Positions 20,332 through 28,561 of a stretch of DNA of 64,000 nt are shown one piece after another; within the stretch, counting starts at the first letter, position 1; each line of letters starts with the position of its first letter. The stretch comes from Iamia majanohamensis (GTDB lineage Bacteria; Actinomycetota; Acidimicrobiia; Acidimicrobiales; Iamiaceae), in contig NZ_CP116942.1 in NCBI RefSeq assembly GCF_028532485.1, positions 558,001 through 622,000 on the forward strand, given 5' to 3'. A model generated the notes under the pieces. The model saw nothing but the letters and a program-made list of their open reading frames with translations. It was not told the origin of the DNA and searched no databases. The position numbers were made by a program, and so were the translations under genes.

Positions 20332-20342
20332 CTCCTGCCGCC

Positions 20343-21356
20343 ATGTCGCTCGTCCCCCTCCTCGCCCAGGTCGAGCCCACCACCCCGACGACCGAGCCGC
20401 TGACCACCAGCACCGAGCCCCAGGACGGGGTCGCCTACAAGGCGGTCGAGGGGTGGACGGGCAGCGAGGAGTGGGCCAACGTCGCCAGCTGGGCGGTGGA
20501 CAAGCCGCTGCGCATCATCCTCATCTGGGTGGTGGCCTGGGTCGTGGCCAAGGTGGTGCGCCGGGTGATCGGGCGCTTCTCGGCCCGCCTCATCGGCTCC
20601 GCCAACAGCGGGCGCCTGCGCCAGGCCCGCGACCGGGCCCCGTCGGTGCTCATGAGCACCCAGACGCCCAGCGTGCGGGCCGCGGCGCGGGCCGAGACCA
20701 TCGGCGGCGTCATGCGGAGCATCTCGACCGGCGTGATCTACGCCTTCGCGGTCGTCTACTCCCTCGAGGTCCTAGGCCTGAACCTCGGGCCCCTCATCGC
20801 CGGCGCCGGGGTGGTGGGCGTGGCCCTCGGCTTCGGCGCCCAGAGCCTGGTGCGGGACTTCCTGGCCGGGACCTTCATCCTGATCGAGGACCAGTACGGC
20901 GTGGGCGACGTCATCGACCTGGGCGACGCGGTCGGCACCGTGGAGGCCGTCAACCTGCGCACCACCCGGCTCCGCGACATCGACGGCACCGTGTGGCACG
21001 TGCCCAACGGGGAGATCCAGCGGGTGGGCAACAAGTCCCAGCAGTGGGCCCGCGCCCTGATCGACATCATGATCGCCCACCACTCCGACGTGGACCGGGC
21101 CCTGGCCATCCTGAAGGAGGCGGCCGACGAGGTCGCGGGGCGGCCCGACCTGGCCACCGACGTGCTCGAGGAGGCCGAGGTCTGGGGCGTCGAGGCCATC
21201 TCGCCGCTCGGCGTGACCCTGCGCCTCGTGGTGAAGACCCTGCCCGGCTCCCAGTGGCGGGTGATGCGCGCCCTGCGCCAGGAGCTGCGGAGCCGCCTGG
21301 AGGAGGCCGGCATCGAGATGCCCTCGGCCTCGTCGGTGGTGGAGCCCGGGGCCTAG
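20343..21356 (+). CDS. Mechanosensitive ion channel, MscS family
   Basis: A 337-residue inner membrane channel that would open on hypo-osmotic shock. After a short extracellular N-terminus rich in Thr/Glu come helices around 'LRIILIWVVAWVVAKVV' and 'VIYAFAVVYSLEVLGL', then the pore helix 'GPLIAGAGVVGVALGFGAQS' and the MscS beta domain 'DFLAGTFILIEDQYGVGDVI', 'VNLRTTRLRDIDGTVWHVPNGEI'. The C-terminal cytoplasmic alpha/beta vestibule is complete. Likely an osmoprotection valve; small-subunit type. Confidence 0.93.
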   Translation: MSLVPLLAQVEPTTPTTEPLTTSTEPQDGVAYKAVEGWTGSEEWANVASWAVDKPLRIILIWVVAWVVAKVVRRVIGRFSARLIGSANSGRLRQARDRAPSVLMSTQTPSVRAAARAETIGGVMRSISTGVIYAFAVVYSLEVLGLNLGPLIAGAGVVGVALGFGAQSLVRDFLAGTFILIEDQYGVGDVIDLGDAVGTVEAVNLRTTRLRDIDGTVWHVPNGEIQRVGNKSQQWARALIDIMIAHHSDVDRALAILKEAADEVAGRPDLATDVLEEAEVWGVEAISPLGVTLRLVVKTLPGSQWRVMRALRQELRSRLEEAGIEMPSASSVVEPGA

Positions 21357-21411
21357 CCCCCGTCGGCAGGGTGTGCGGTCCGCCGGGGGCGGCCGCTACC
21401 GTCTGGCGGCG

Positions 21412-21729
21412 ATGGCCGACGAGACGATCCACCCCCGCCCCGACCAGGCCGAGGAGCCGGTCGAGGACGTGGGGGCCAGCAACGTCGACCTCGACGAGTC
21501 GCGCCACGGGGCGGCCCACGCCTCGCCGGCCGCCCCCGAGCCGGCCCACGACCCCGACCACGGCCACCACGACGACCACGGGGCCCACGACGACCACCAC
21601 GACGAGGACCACCCCGTCGACGACCCCCGGTGGGTCCTCGGGCCGATCGCGGTGGGCGTGCTGGTCGGGGTGATCCTCGTGATCATCCTCGGCGTCCAGA
21701 GCGGCGCCACCCCCTTCCACCAGCTCTGA
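21412..21729 (+). CDS. His/Asp-rich single-pass membrane protein
   Basis: A 105-residue protein. The first 70 residues are acidic and contain a histidine/aspartate tract (about 45-68, repeated HHDDH-like units) that could bind divalent metals; the end is one membrane helix 'WVLGPIAVGVLVGVILVIILGV' followed by a short tail. ATG 21412 is nine bases after a TACCGT -10-like box (21397-21402), again suggesting a leaderless mRNA. No family recognised. It follows mscS closely on the same strand. Confidence 0.6.
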   Translation: MADETIHPRPDQAEEPVEDVGASNVDLDESRHGAAHASPAAPEPAHDPDHGHHDDHGAHDDHHDEDHPVDDPRWVLGPIAVGVLVGVILVIILGVQSGATPFHQL

Positions 21730-21921
21730 GGGGACCCCGCCCGGGGCCTTGCGCACCCCCCGGGTCGGTGGGCGACACTGGTCGTCGCGCCCGGAGGGGT
21801 GCGGGCGTGACCAGGGGAGTGGGCAGCTGAGGGATCGGGCACGAGCGCGGGGAGGGCGGCGCGGGGGCGCGCCCCGCCGGCGCGCCCGCCACCGCGGCGG
21901 CGCGTGGGACGGGGCCGGCCC

Positions 21922-22569
21922 GTGACCCTCGTCGAGCCGCGGCCGGGAACCGGCGCCGCCCCCGCCGACGTCGGAGACGAGGTGGAGGACCCCCCGACCA
22001 CGGTGGCGCCGGGGTCGGGCGACGGCGGCGCCGCCCCGTCGCCGGCGCGCCGCCGCCTGCGCCTCGCACTGCGGGTCCTCGGCGTGCTGGCCCTGGTCGC
22101 CCTGGTGGCGGCCACGGTCGCGCTCCGCCGCGACCTCGACCGGCACCGGGCCACCACCGCCCGGGCCGAGGCCGCCGCCGACCGGGTGGCCACCGCCCGG
22201 GCCGACGCCGCCGTCGTGGCCGCGTCGGTCGTGGCCCAGCTGGAGGGGGCCCGGGCCGACGGGGAGTGGTCGGCCGAGCAGCGGGCCGCCCAGGTGGAGC
22301 GCCTCGCGACCCTCGGGCTGACCGAGGACGACATGGAGGCGGCCCTGGAGGAGGCCCGGTCCACCACCGCCGCGGCCGAGGCCGAGCGCGACGCCCTGGC
22401 GGCCACGGTCGAGCGCCAGGCGCTGGAGGACGTGGAGCTCCAGGCGTGCCTGGTCGAGGTGCGCCGGGCGGTCGACGCCGCGTTCCACGCCGCCAACCGC
22501 GAGGGCGTGGAGGTGCCCCCGACCCGTGAGGTGTGCCGGGCGCTGGCCGCGACCCGGGGCGGGTCGTGA
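21922..22569 (+). CDS. Single-pass membrane coiled-coil protein, partner of the GH43 protein
   Basis: About 215 residues: an acidic cytoplasmic N-terminus, one membrane helix 'ALRVLGVLALVALVAATVAL', then a long Ala/Glu/Arg heptad-like coiled coil and two conserved cysteines near the end ('LQACLVEVRRAVDAAFHAAN' and 'EVCRALA'). No family recognised. The GTG at 21922 is preferred weakly; GTG 21904 is possible. Its last codons overlap the start of the next gene as GTGA, so the two proteins are made together, and the next protein has a similar membrane-coiled-coil N-terminus, suggesting they pair. Confidence 0.6.
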   Translation: MTLVEPRPGTGAAPADVGDEVEDPPTTVAPGSGDGGAAPSPARRRLRLALRVLGVLALVALVAATVALRRDLDRHRATTARAEAAADRVATARADAAVVAASVVAQLEGARADGEWSAEQRAAQVERLATLGLTEDDMEAALEEARSTTAAAEAERDALAATVERQALEDVELQACLVEVRRAVDAAFHAANREGVEVPPTREVCRALAATRGGS

Positions 22570-23924
22570 GGGCGCAGCTCGCCCGCTGGCTGCCGCGCCT
22601 GGTCGCCCTGGCCGTGGTGGCCACCTGCGCAGCCACCGCCGTGGTCACCCTCCAGGACCGGGCCGACGAGGTCGCGGCCGAGGAGGCCGCCCTCCGGCGC
22701 ACGGCCGCCGACGCCCGGGCGACGGCGGCGGAGGCCACCCGGACCGCCACCCTCCTCGAGGAGCTGGAGGAGGTGCGCCTGGCCGGCGCCGCCGACGTCC
22801 GCGCCGCCCGGCGCGACGGCTCGGTGGCCGACCAGGTCACGCTGCTGCGCCGGCTCCTGGAGGCGGCCCAGGCCCAGATCCTCGACGTGCGCCAGCTGAG
22901 CGACGCCCAGCGGGAGCAGCTCGACGTCCTCCGCGGCTGCGTCGCCACCCTCGACCGGGTGCGGGCCCGGCTCGCGGCCGGCGACACCCGGGGCGCAGCC
23001 GGTCACCTGGCCGTCGGCCAGGACGCCTGCGCCCGGGCCGAGGAGGTCACCGACGGCATCGTCGCCGCCGTGCACCCCTTCGACTTCCCCGACCCCGACG
23101 TGATCGAGGTCGACGGCACCTACTACGCCTACGGCACCAACGGCCCCGGCGGCACCATCCAGGTGCTGGCCTCGACCGACCTGGAGGACTGGGAGGTGCG
23201 GGGCTCGGCCCTGCCCGACGTGGGCCCCTGGGCCCGCAAGGGCCTCACCTGGGCGCCTGCGGTGCTGCGCACCTACGACGGCTACCTCCTCTACTACACG
23301 GTCCGCCACGACGCCTGGGGGGTGCAGTGCCTGAGCGTGGCCCGGTCGGCGTCGCCCGCCGGGCCCTTCACCGACTCCTCGGCCCGCCCCATCACCTGCC
23401 AGACCGACTTCGGCGGCTCGATCGACCCCAGCCCCTACGTGGGGGAGGACGGGACCCCGTACCTCACCTGGAAGAGCGAGGGCGAGACGATCGGCAACCA
23501 GTCGGTGCTCTGGGGGGCCCGCCTGGACCGGACGGGCGGCGCCATCGTGGGCGCGTCGATCCCCCTCCTCACCGTCGACCGGCCGTGGGAGGGCGGGGTG
23601 GTCGAGGCGCCCACCATGCAGCGCCTGGGCGGGGCGTGGATCCTCCTCTACTCCGGCGGGGACTGGCGGACCTCGGGCTACGCCACCGGCTACGCCCGGT
23701 GCCTGGGGCCCCTCGGCCCCTGCGCCAAGCCGGCCGACAACCTCGTCCTGCAGACCGACGACGTGGTCGAGGGCCCCGGTGGCCCGTCGGTGTTCCGCAC
23801 CCCCGACGGGCGCCCCATGGTCGCCTACGCGGGCTGGAGCCCCGGCGCCGTGGGCCCGCCCGAGCCCCGCCGCCTGCACCTGGCCGAGCTGCACGCCACC
23901 GCCGACACCGTCACCGCCTCCTGA
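22566..23924 (+). CDS. Membrane-anchored coiled coil fused to a GH43-type glycosidase domain
   Basis: A 452-residue protein. Residues 11-27 are a membrane helix, about 32-165 a coiled coil with two cysteines, and from about 168 a five-bladed beta-propeller of glycoside hydrolase family 43. The three family acidic residues appear in order: 'FDFPDPDVIEVDGTYYAYGT' (base), 'GGSIDPSPYVGEDGTPYLTW' (pKa modulator) and 'GGVVEAPTMQRLGGAWILLY' (acid). GH43 enzymes cut arabinan, xylan and similar glycans; target unknown here. The domain would face outward. Start GTG 22566 overlaps the previous stop by four bases. Confidence 0.82.
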   Translation: MRAQLARWLPRLVALAVVATCAATAVVTLQDRADEVAAEEAALRRTAADARATAAEATRTATLLEELEEVRLAGAADVRAARRDGSVADQVTLLRRLLEAAQAQILDVRQLSDAQREQLDVLRGCVATLDRVRARLAAGDTRGAAGHLAVGQDACARAEEVTDGIVAAVHPFDFPDPDVIEVDGTYYAYGTNGPGGTIQVLASTDLEDWEVRGSALPDVGPWARKGLTWAPAVLRTYDGYLLYYTVRHDAWGVQCLSVARSASPAGPFTDSSARPITCQTDFGGSIDPSPYVGEDGTPYLTWKSEGETIGNQSVLWGARLDRTGGAIVGASIPLLTVDRPWEGGVVEAPTMQRLGGAWILLYSGGDWRTSGYATGYARCLGPLGPCAKPADNLVLQTDDVVEGPGGPSVFRTPDGRPMVAYAGWSPGAVGPPEPRRLHLAELHATADTVTAS

Positions 23925-24022
23925 GCCGACCACGGGCCGCCCCGACCCCCGTCGGCCGCCCGCCACCGGTCCGGAGGGGCGCGCACGTCGTAGCGTCGGC
24001 GGCGGGGCGCGAGGAGGTCGAC

Positions 24023-24937
24023 GTGCCGGACGTGACGATCAGCGACGAGAGCGCGGCGCTGCTCCGAGAGCTGCGGGCCGGCCTGCGGGCCGAGCACGGC
24101 GACGACCGCACCGAGGCCGCGCTCGTCGACGACGCCATCCGGCGGGTGCACCGCGGCTTCGTGGGCCTGCCCCCCGGCGCCGGGGGGCCGGAGGCCCCGA
24201 CCGGCCCCTTCCGCAAGTGGGCCAGCGACCGCCCGGCCGAGGTCCTGCTGCGCCAGGTCGACGCCCTCACGTTCCGCCTGGCCCAGCCCTTCCGCTACGA
24301 CGACGGGAGCCGTCGCTTCGAGGTGCCCGAGGGCGACGTCACCGACCTGGCCTCGGTGCCCCGCTTCCTCACCTGGCTGGTCCCCCGGTACGGGCGCCAC
24401 ACCCTGGCCGCCCTGCTCCACGACCACCTCCAGGACGACACCGCGGTCTCCTCGGTCGAGGCCGACCTCGTCTTCCGCGACGCCATGGCCGACACCGGGG
24501 TGCCCGTGGCCCGGCGCTGGCTGATGTGGTCGGCCGTGGCCCTGCGCACCGAGTGGCTCGCCGGGGGCCTGCACCGCCTGCGGGCCGCGGTGTGGGACGT
24601 GGCCTTCTCCCTCGTCGCCCTGGTCGTGTGGTCGCTCCTGGTCGTGGGGACCGTCCTCGGCGGGGGGCCGGGCTTCGTCGCCGGGGCCGCACTGGTCGGT
24701 GCCGCCCTGGCTGCGCCCGTCGTCCTCTCGTGGGTGTTCGGCCGGGCGTGGCGCGTGGGCGCCATCTCCGGCGTGGCCCTCGTGCTGGTCACCGTCCCGG
24801 CCGCCCTGGTGCTCCTGGCCCTCGGGGTCTACGTCGTGGTCGAGCGGGTGACCGAGCGCCTGTGCGTCCCCCGCCCGGCCCGCAACCCCAGCCTCACCCG
24901 CCACCTCTGCGACCCGGCCGAGCCCGCCGGCCCCTGA
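24023..24937 (+). CDS. DUF1353 domain membrane protein
   Basis: A 304-residue protein. The N-terminal 70 residues are charged; then a DUF1353 domain reads 'FRYDDGSRRFEVPEGDVTDL', 'ASVPRFLTWLVPRYGRHTLA' and 'ALLHDHLQDD', the same short domain found in phage-tail-associated and cell-envelope proteins. About four membrane helices follow ('FSLVALVVWSLLVVGTVLG', 'GFVAGAALVGAALAAPVVL', 'AISGVALVLVTVPAALVLLA'). The start GTG 24023 has GAGGAGG five bases upstream and a TAGCGT box further up. Function unknown; the fusion with membrane helices is less usual. Confidence 0.75.
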   Translation: MPDVTISDESAALLRELRAGLRAEHGDDRTEAALVDDAIRRVHRGFVGLPPGAGGPEAPTGPFRKWASDRPAEVLLRQVDALTFRLAQPFRYDDGSRRFEVPEGDVTDLASVPRFLTWLVPRYGRHTLAALLHDHLQDDTAVSSVEADLVFRDAMADTGVPVARRWLMWSAVALRTEWLAGGLHRLRAAVWDVAFSLVALVVWSLLVVGTVLGGGPGFVAGAALVGAALAAPVVLSWVFGRAWRVGAISGVALVLVTVPAALVLLALGVYVVVERVTERLCVPRPARNPSLTRHLCDPAEPAGP

Positions 24938-24947
24938 CCTCCCGGCC

Positions 24948-25122
24948 TTCTGGGGGCGATCGCCGTCGCTGGGGCCCCGGGAACCTGCCCCGGAACCGTG
25001 TGGCCTGCGTTCTGGGGTCGGTCGCCGGCGTCGGAGCGCCGGGAACCTGCCCCGGAACGGTGTGGCCTGCGTTCTGGGGGCGATCGCCGGCGCCGGGGCC
25101 CCGGGGACCCGCCCCGGAACCG
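24948..25122. repeat. Three tandem 62-bp repeats
   Basis: Units start at 24948, 25010 and 25072, each beginning TTCTGGGG; the third is cut short near 25122. Shared segments include GGGAACCTGCCCCGGAAC and GTGTGGCCTGCG. The third unit and the first contain GCGATCGC-like sequence. The array fills the 206-base gap between the convergent DUF1353 and valS genes. The units touch without spacers, which argues against CRISPR. Confidence 0.85.
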
Positions 25123-25143
25123 GCTCGTGCGGGAGGGTGGGGG

Positions 25144-27738
25144 CTAGGCGTCGGTGAGGGTGACGGCCACGTCGGGGTCGGCGTCGCCGGTGGTGGCCGA
25201 CCAGGTGAGGGTGGCGATGCGGCCCGCGTCGCGGAGGTCCTGCTCGGCGGTGGCCAGGGCGGCCACCCGGGCCTCGGTGTCGCGGACCTCGACCGAGGCG
25301 ACCTCGGCCCGCATGGAGACCTTGGCGTCGGACTTGGCCCGGCGCACGGCGCTCAGGACCTCGGCGCAGACGGCCAGGACGCTCGGGTCGCCCTCGCCGG
25401 CCAGGGCCCGCAGCCCCGCCGCCTCGGGCCAGGGGGCCCGGTGCACCGAGCCCTCCTGCCACCACGACCAGACCTCCTCGGTGGCGAAGGGCAGGATCGG
25501 GGCGAAGAGCCGCAGCAGGGTGGAGAGGGCGACCTCGAGGGTGGCCCGGGCCGAGGCCGCGCCGTCGTCGTCGGGGTCCTCGCCGTAGGCCCGGGTCTTC
25601 ACCAGCTCCAGGTAGTCGTCGCAGAACGACCAGAAGAAGGTCTCGGTGCGCTGCAGGGCCCGGGCGTAGTCGTAGCCGTCGAAGGCCCGGGTGGCCTCGT
25701 CGACCAGGTCGGCCAGGGCGACGAGCACGGAGCGGTCGAGGGCCTCGGTGGGCCGGGCGCCCTCGGGGGCGGGGCCCAGGTTGAGGGCGAAGCGGCTGGC
25801 GTTCAGGATCTTGATGGCCAGGCGGCGGCCGACCTTCATCTGCCCGGCGTCGAAGGCGGTGTCGGTGCCGGGGCGCCCGCTGGCCGACCAGTAGCGGACG
25901 GCGTCGGAGCCGTGCTGCTGGAGCAGGTCGATGGGCACCACCACGTTGCCCTTCGACTTCGACATCTTCTTGCGGTCGGGGTCGAGGATCCACCCCGAGA
26001 GGGCGGCGTTGCGCCACGGCGGGCCGTCGGTCTCGAAGTGGGAGCGGACGACGGTGGAGAACAGCCAGGTCCGGATGATGTCGTGGCCCTGGGGGCGAAG
26101 GTCCATGGGGTAGGTGCGGGCGAAGAGGTCGGCGTCCTCCTCCCACCCGCACGCCAGCAGCGGGGTGAGCGAGGACGTGGCCCAGGTGTCGAGGACGTCG
26201 GGGTCGCCGGTGAACCCGCCGGGGACGTCGCGCTGGTCGGCCTCGAAGCCCGGCGGCACGTGGGACTGGGGGTCGACGGGGAGGGTGTGCTCCTCGGGGA
26301 CGATGGGGTCGTCGTGGTCGGGGCGGCCGTCGGCGTCGAGGCGGTACCAGAGGGGGACGGGCACCCCGAAGAAGCGCTGGCGCGAGACCAGCCAGTCGCC
26401 GTTGAGGCCCTCGACCCAGTTCTCGAAGCGGTGCCGCATGTAGGGCGGGTGCCACTCGAGGTCGCGACCGCGGTCGACGAGGGCGGACCGGAGCTCGGCC
26501 GAGCGCCCGCCGTTGCGGATGTACCACTGGCGGGTGGTGACGATCTCGAGGGGCTTGTCGCCCCGCTCGTAGAACTTCACCGGGTGGGTGATCTTCTCGG
26601 GCTCGCCCCGGAGCTCGCCGCTCTCGGCCAGCAGCTCGACCATGACGTTCTGGGCCCCGCCCGCGCCCTTGCCGGCGAAGCGGGCGTAGGCCTCCCGGGC
26701 CCCGTCGGAGGTGAGCCAGGCCGGGGCCTCGAAGGCGAAGCGGCCGTCCTTGCCGATGACGGCGCGGGTGGCGAGGTCGAGCTCGCGCCACCAGGTGACG
26801 TCGGTGGTGTCGCCGAAGGTGCAGATCATGGCCACGCCGGTGCCCTTGTCCGGCTCGGCCAGCGGGTGGGCCCGCACCGGGACCTCGACGCCGAACACGG
26901 GGGTGGTGACCGTCGAGCCGAAGAGGGGCTGGTAGCGCTCGTCGTCGGGGTGGGCCACGAGGGCGACGCAGGAGACGAGCAGCTCGGGGCGGGTGGTGGC
27001 GACCACGACGTCGTCGCCACCGTCGGTGGGGTGGAAGGCGATGTGGTGGTAGGCGCCGGGCCGCTCGCGGTCCTCGAGCTCGGCCTGGGCCACGGCGGTC
27101 TGGTAGGTCGTGTCCCACAGGCTGGGGGCCTCGGAGGAGTAGGCCTCGCCCCGGGCCAGGTTGCGCAGGAACGCCCGCTGGCTGGTGCGCTGGGCCCGCT
27201 CGCCGACGGTCGTGTACTGCAGCGACCAGTCGACCGACAGGCCGACCAGGCGGAACAGGTCCTCGAAGACCTGCTCGTCGTCCTGGGTGAGCCCGTGGCA
27301 CAGCTCGACGAAGTTGCGCCGGCTGGTGGGGACGAAGTCCTGGCGCTTCTTGGCCGGCGAGGCCGGCGGCTCGAAGTCGGGGTCGTAGGGGACCGAGGGG
27401 TCGCAGGTGACGCCGTAGTAGTTCTCGACCCGCCGCTCGGTGGGCAGGCCGTTGTCGTCCCACCCCATGGGGTAGAAGACGTCGCGCCCGCGCATGCGGT
27501 GGTAGCGGGCCAGCGTGTCGGTGTGGGTGTAGCTGAAGATGTGGCCGACGTGCAGCGAGCCCGACGCCGTGGGCGGCGGCGTGTCGATGGAGTAGACCTC
27601 GGCGCGGGGGCGGTCGCCGGCGAAGCGGTAGGTGCCGTCGGCCTCCCAGCGCTCGATCCAGCGGGCCTCGACGCCCTCCAGGGCGGGCTTGTCCGGCACC
27701 GTGCGGGTGCGGGACGGCGTCGTCGGGGCGTCGGTCAT
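25144..27738 (-). CDS. valS: Valine--tRNA ligase
   Basis: An 864-residue class I synthetase that charges tRNA-Val. The HIGH motif is 'GSLHVGHIFSY' and the KMSKS loop is 'DRKKMSKSKGN'. The editing domain appears around 'VVATTRPELLVSCVALVAHP', and 'DVLDTWATSSLTPLL' is typical of ValS of the archaeal-like group that also occurs in actinobacteria. The C-terminal coiled coil of E. coli ValS is short or absent. I chose ATG 27738 because the conserved sequence begins there; the open frame upstream is low-complexity. No T-box is visible in the 216 bases upstream. Confidence 0.95.
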   Translation of the reverse strand: MTDAPTTPSRTRTVPDKPALEGVEARWIERWEADGTYRFAGDRPRAEVYSIDTPPPTASGSLHVGHIFSYTHTDTLARYHRMRGRDVFYPMGWDDNGLPTERRVENYYGVTCDPSVPYDPDFEPPASPAKKRQDFVPTSRRNFVELCHGLTQDDEQVFEDLFRLVGLSVDWSLQYTTVGERAQRTSQRAFLRNLARGEAYSSEAPSLWDTTYQTAVAQAELEDRERPGAYHHIAFHPTDGGDDVVVATTRPELLVSCVALVAHPDDERYQPLFGSTVTTPVFGVEVPVRAHPLAEPDKGTGVAMICTFGDTTDVTWWRELDLATRAVIGKDGRFAFEAPAWLTSDGAREAYARFAGKGAGGAQNVMVELLAESGELRGEPEKITHPVKFYERGDKPLEIVTTRQWYIRNGGRSAELRSALVDRGRDLEWHPPYMRHRFENWVEGLNGDWLVSRQRFFGVPVPLWYRLDADGRPDHDDPIVPEEHTLPVDPQSHVPPGFEADQRDVPGGFTGDPDVLDTWATSSLTPLLACGWEEDADLFARTYPMDLRPQGHDIIRTWLFSTVVRSHFETDGPPWRNAALSGWILDPDRKKMSKSKGNVVVPIDLLQQHGSDAVRYWSASGRPGTDTAFDAGQMKVGRRLAIKILNASRFALNLGPAPEGARPTEALDRSVLVALADLVDEATRAFDGYDYARALQRTETFFWSFCDDYLELVKTRAYGEDPDDDGAASARATLEVALSTLLRLFAPILPFATEEVWSWWQEGSVHRAPWPEAAGLRALAGEGDPSVLAVCAEVLSAVRRAKSDAKVSMRAEVASVEVRDTEARVAALATAEQDLRDAGRIATLTWSATTGDADPDVAVTLTDA

Positions 27739-27912
27739 GGCGCCAAGGTACCGGCGTCGTCCCGACCCCTCCGAACCCGTTGCCCGCCCTGGGCCCGGCC
27801 CGGTCCGGCGGGCCCCTCGGCCCCGGCCCCGCCGTGCGCCCACGGGTGGGCCCACGGCCGGACCGGGTGCGGCGGCGCCGCCGGGCCCCCGACGGGACGG
27901 TGCCTCGCGCCG

Positions 27913-27952
27913 GAGACCCCCCTCACGCCGGGCCCGGCGCGAGGGGGGTCTC
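27913..27952 (-). terminator. Long imperfect-palindrome hairpin behind the TIGR03086-type gene
   Basis: GAGACCCCCCTC (27913-27924) pairs with GAGGGGGGTCTC (27941-27952); between them CGCCGGGCCCGGCG is itself a palindrome, giving a 40-base stem with one mismatch. It starts two bases after the stop codon of the minus-strand gene. There is no T-tract, as in many actinobacterial terminators. Confidence 0.7.
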
Positions 27953-27954
27953 GG

Positions 27955-28524
27955 TCAGGCGCGGCGACCCAGCGCGGCCAGCACCCTCGCCTGGCGGTCG
28001 GCGCCCGGCGGGGCCTCGACCCCGGCGGCGCACACCCCGTCCACGTAGAGGGCCTCGCCCCACCCGGGGATGGCCGCCTCCATGGTGGCGAGCTCCTCGT
28101 CGGTGAAGCGCTCGTCGCGCCCGGCGGCCCGGGCCAGGTCCCAGCGGTGGGCGACCATGTCGAAGACGTAGAAGGCGACGACGGTGTCGCCCACCGTCGT
28201 CGGCCCGAAGTGGCCGTCGTAGGCCTGTGCGGCCACCGACGGCTCGCCCAGCAGGTCGGTCACCTGCCGGGCGTGGGCCCGCCAGCCCCCCGCCGGGTCG
28301 GCGGCCAGGTCGGGGGCCGGGCCGAGGTCGTGGCCCCGGTCGGACAGGAAGGAGCGCTGCGCGTCGACCAGGTGGGCGAGCACGTCGCGCGCCGTCCAGC
28401 CCTCGCACGGCGAGGGTCGGTCCCAGTCGGCGGCGGACAGCGACTCGGCCAGGGCCGAGAGGGAGGCGTCGGCGGCCCGGTAGCGGTCGACGACGGTCGC
28501 GGTGGTGGTGGGGGTCGGTGTCAT
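27955..28524 (-). CDS. TIGR03086-type metal-binding protein (DinB/maleylpyruvate isomerase-like)
   Basis: A 189-residue four-helix-bundle protein. The signature 'SPCEGWTARDVLAHLVDAQR' (near 40-60) and 'YVFDMVAHRWDLARAAGRDE' matches actinobacterial TIGR03086 proteins, relatives of mycothiol-dependent maleylpyruvate isomerase; the histidines in these two segments would bind one metal. A thiol-transfer role with mycothiol is plausible by family but not shown. Its start is 37 bases from the divergent AraC-type gene, so that regulator probably controls it. Confidence 0.85.
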   Translation of the reverse strand: MTPTPTTTATVVDRYRAADASLSALAESLSAADWDRPSPCEGWTARDVLAHLVDAQRSFLSDRGHDLGPAPDLAADPAGGWRAHARQVTDLLGEPSVAAQAYDGHFGPTTVGDTVVAFYVFDMVAHRWDLARAAGRDERFTDEELATMEAAIPGWGEALYVDGVCAAGVEAPPGADRQARVLAALGRRA

Positions 28525-28561
28525 GGCCCCACGGTGCGCCTGCGGGGCAGGCTGGGTCTTG

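Noticed and set aside
24948-25122. CRISPR array
   Set aside because: Units are contiguous 62-mers without unique spacers and without cas genes nearby.
27739-27912. T-box or riboswitch upstream of valS
   Set aside because: No T-box sequence or specifier-like structure seen; the region is GC-rich without a T-tract.
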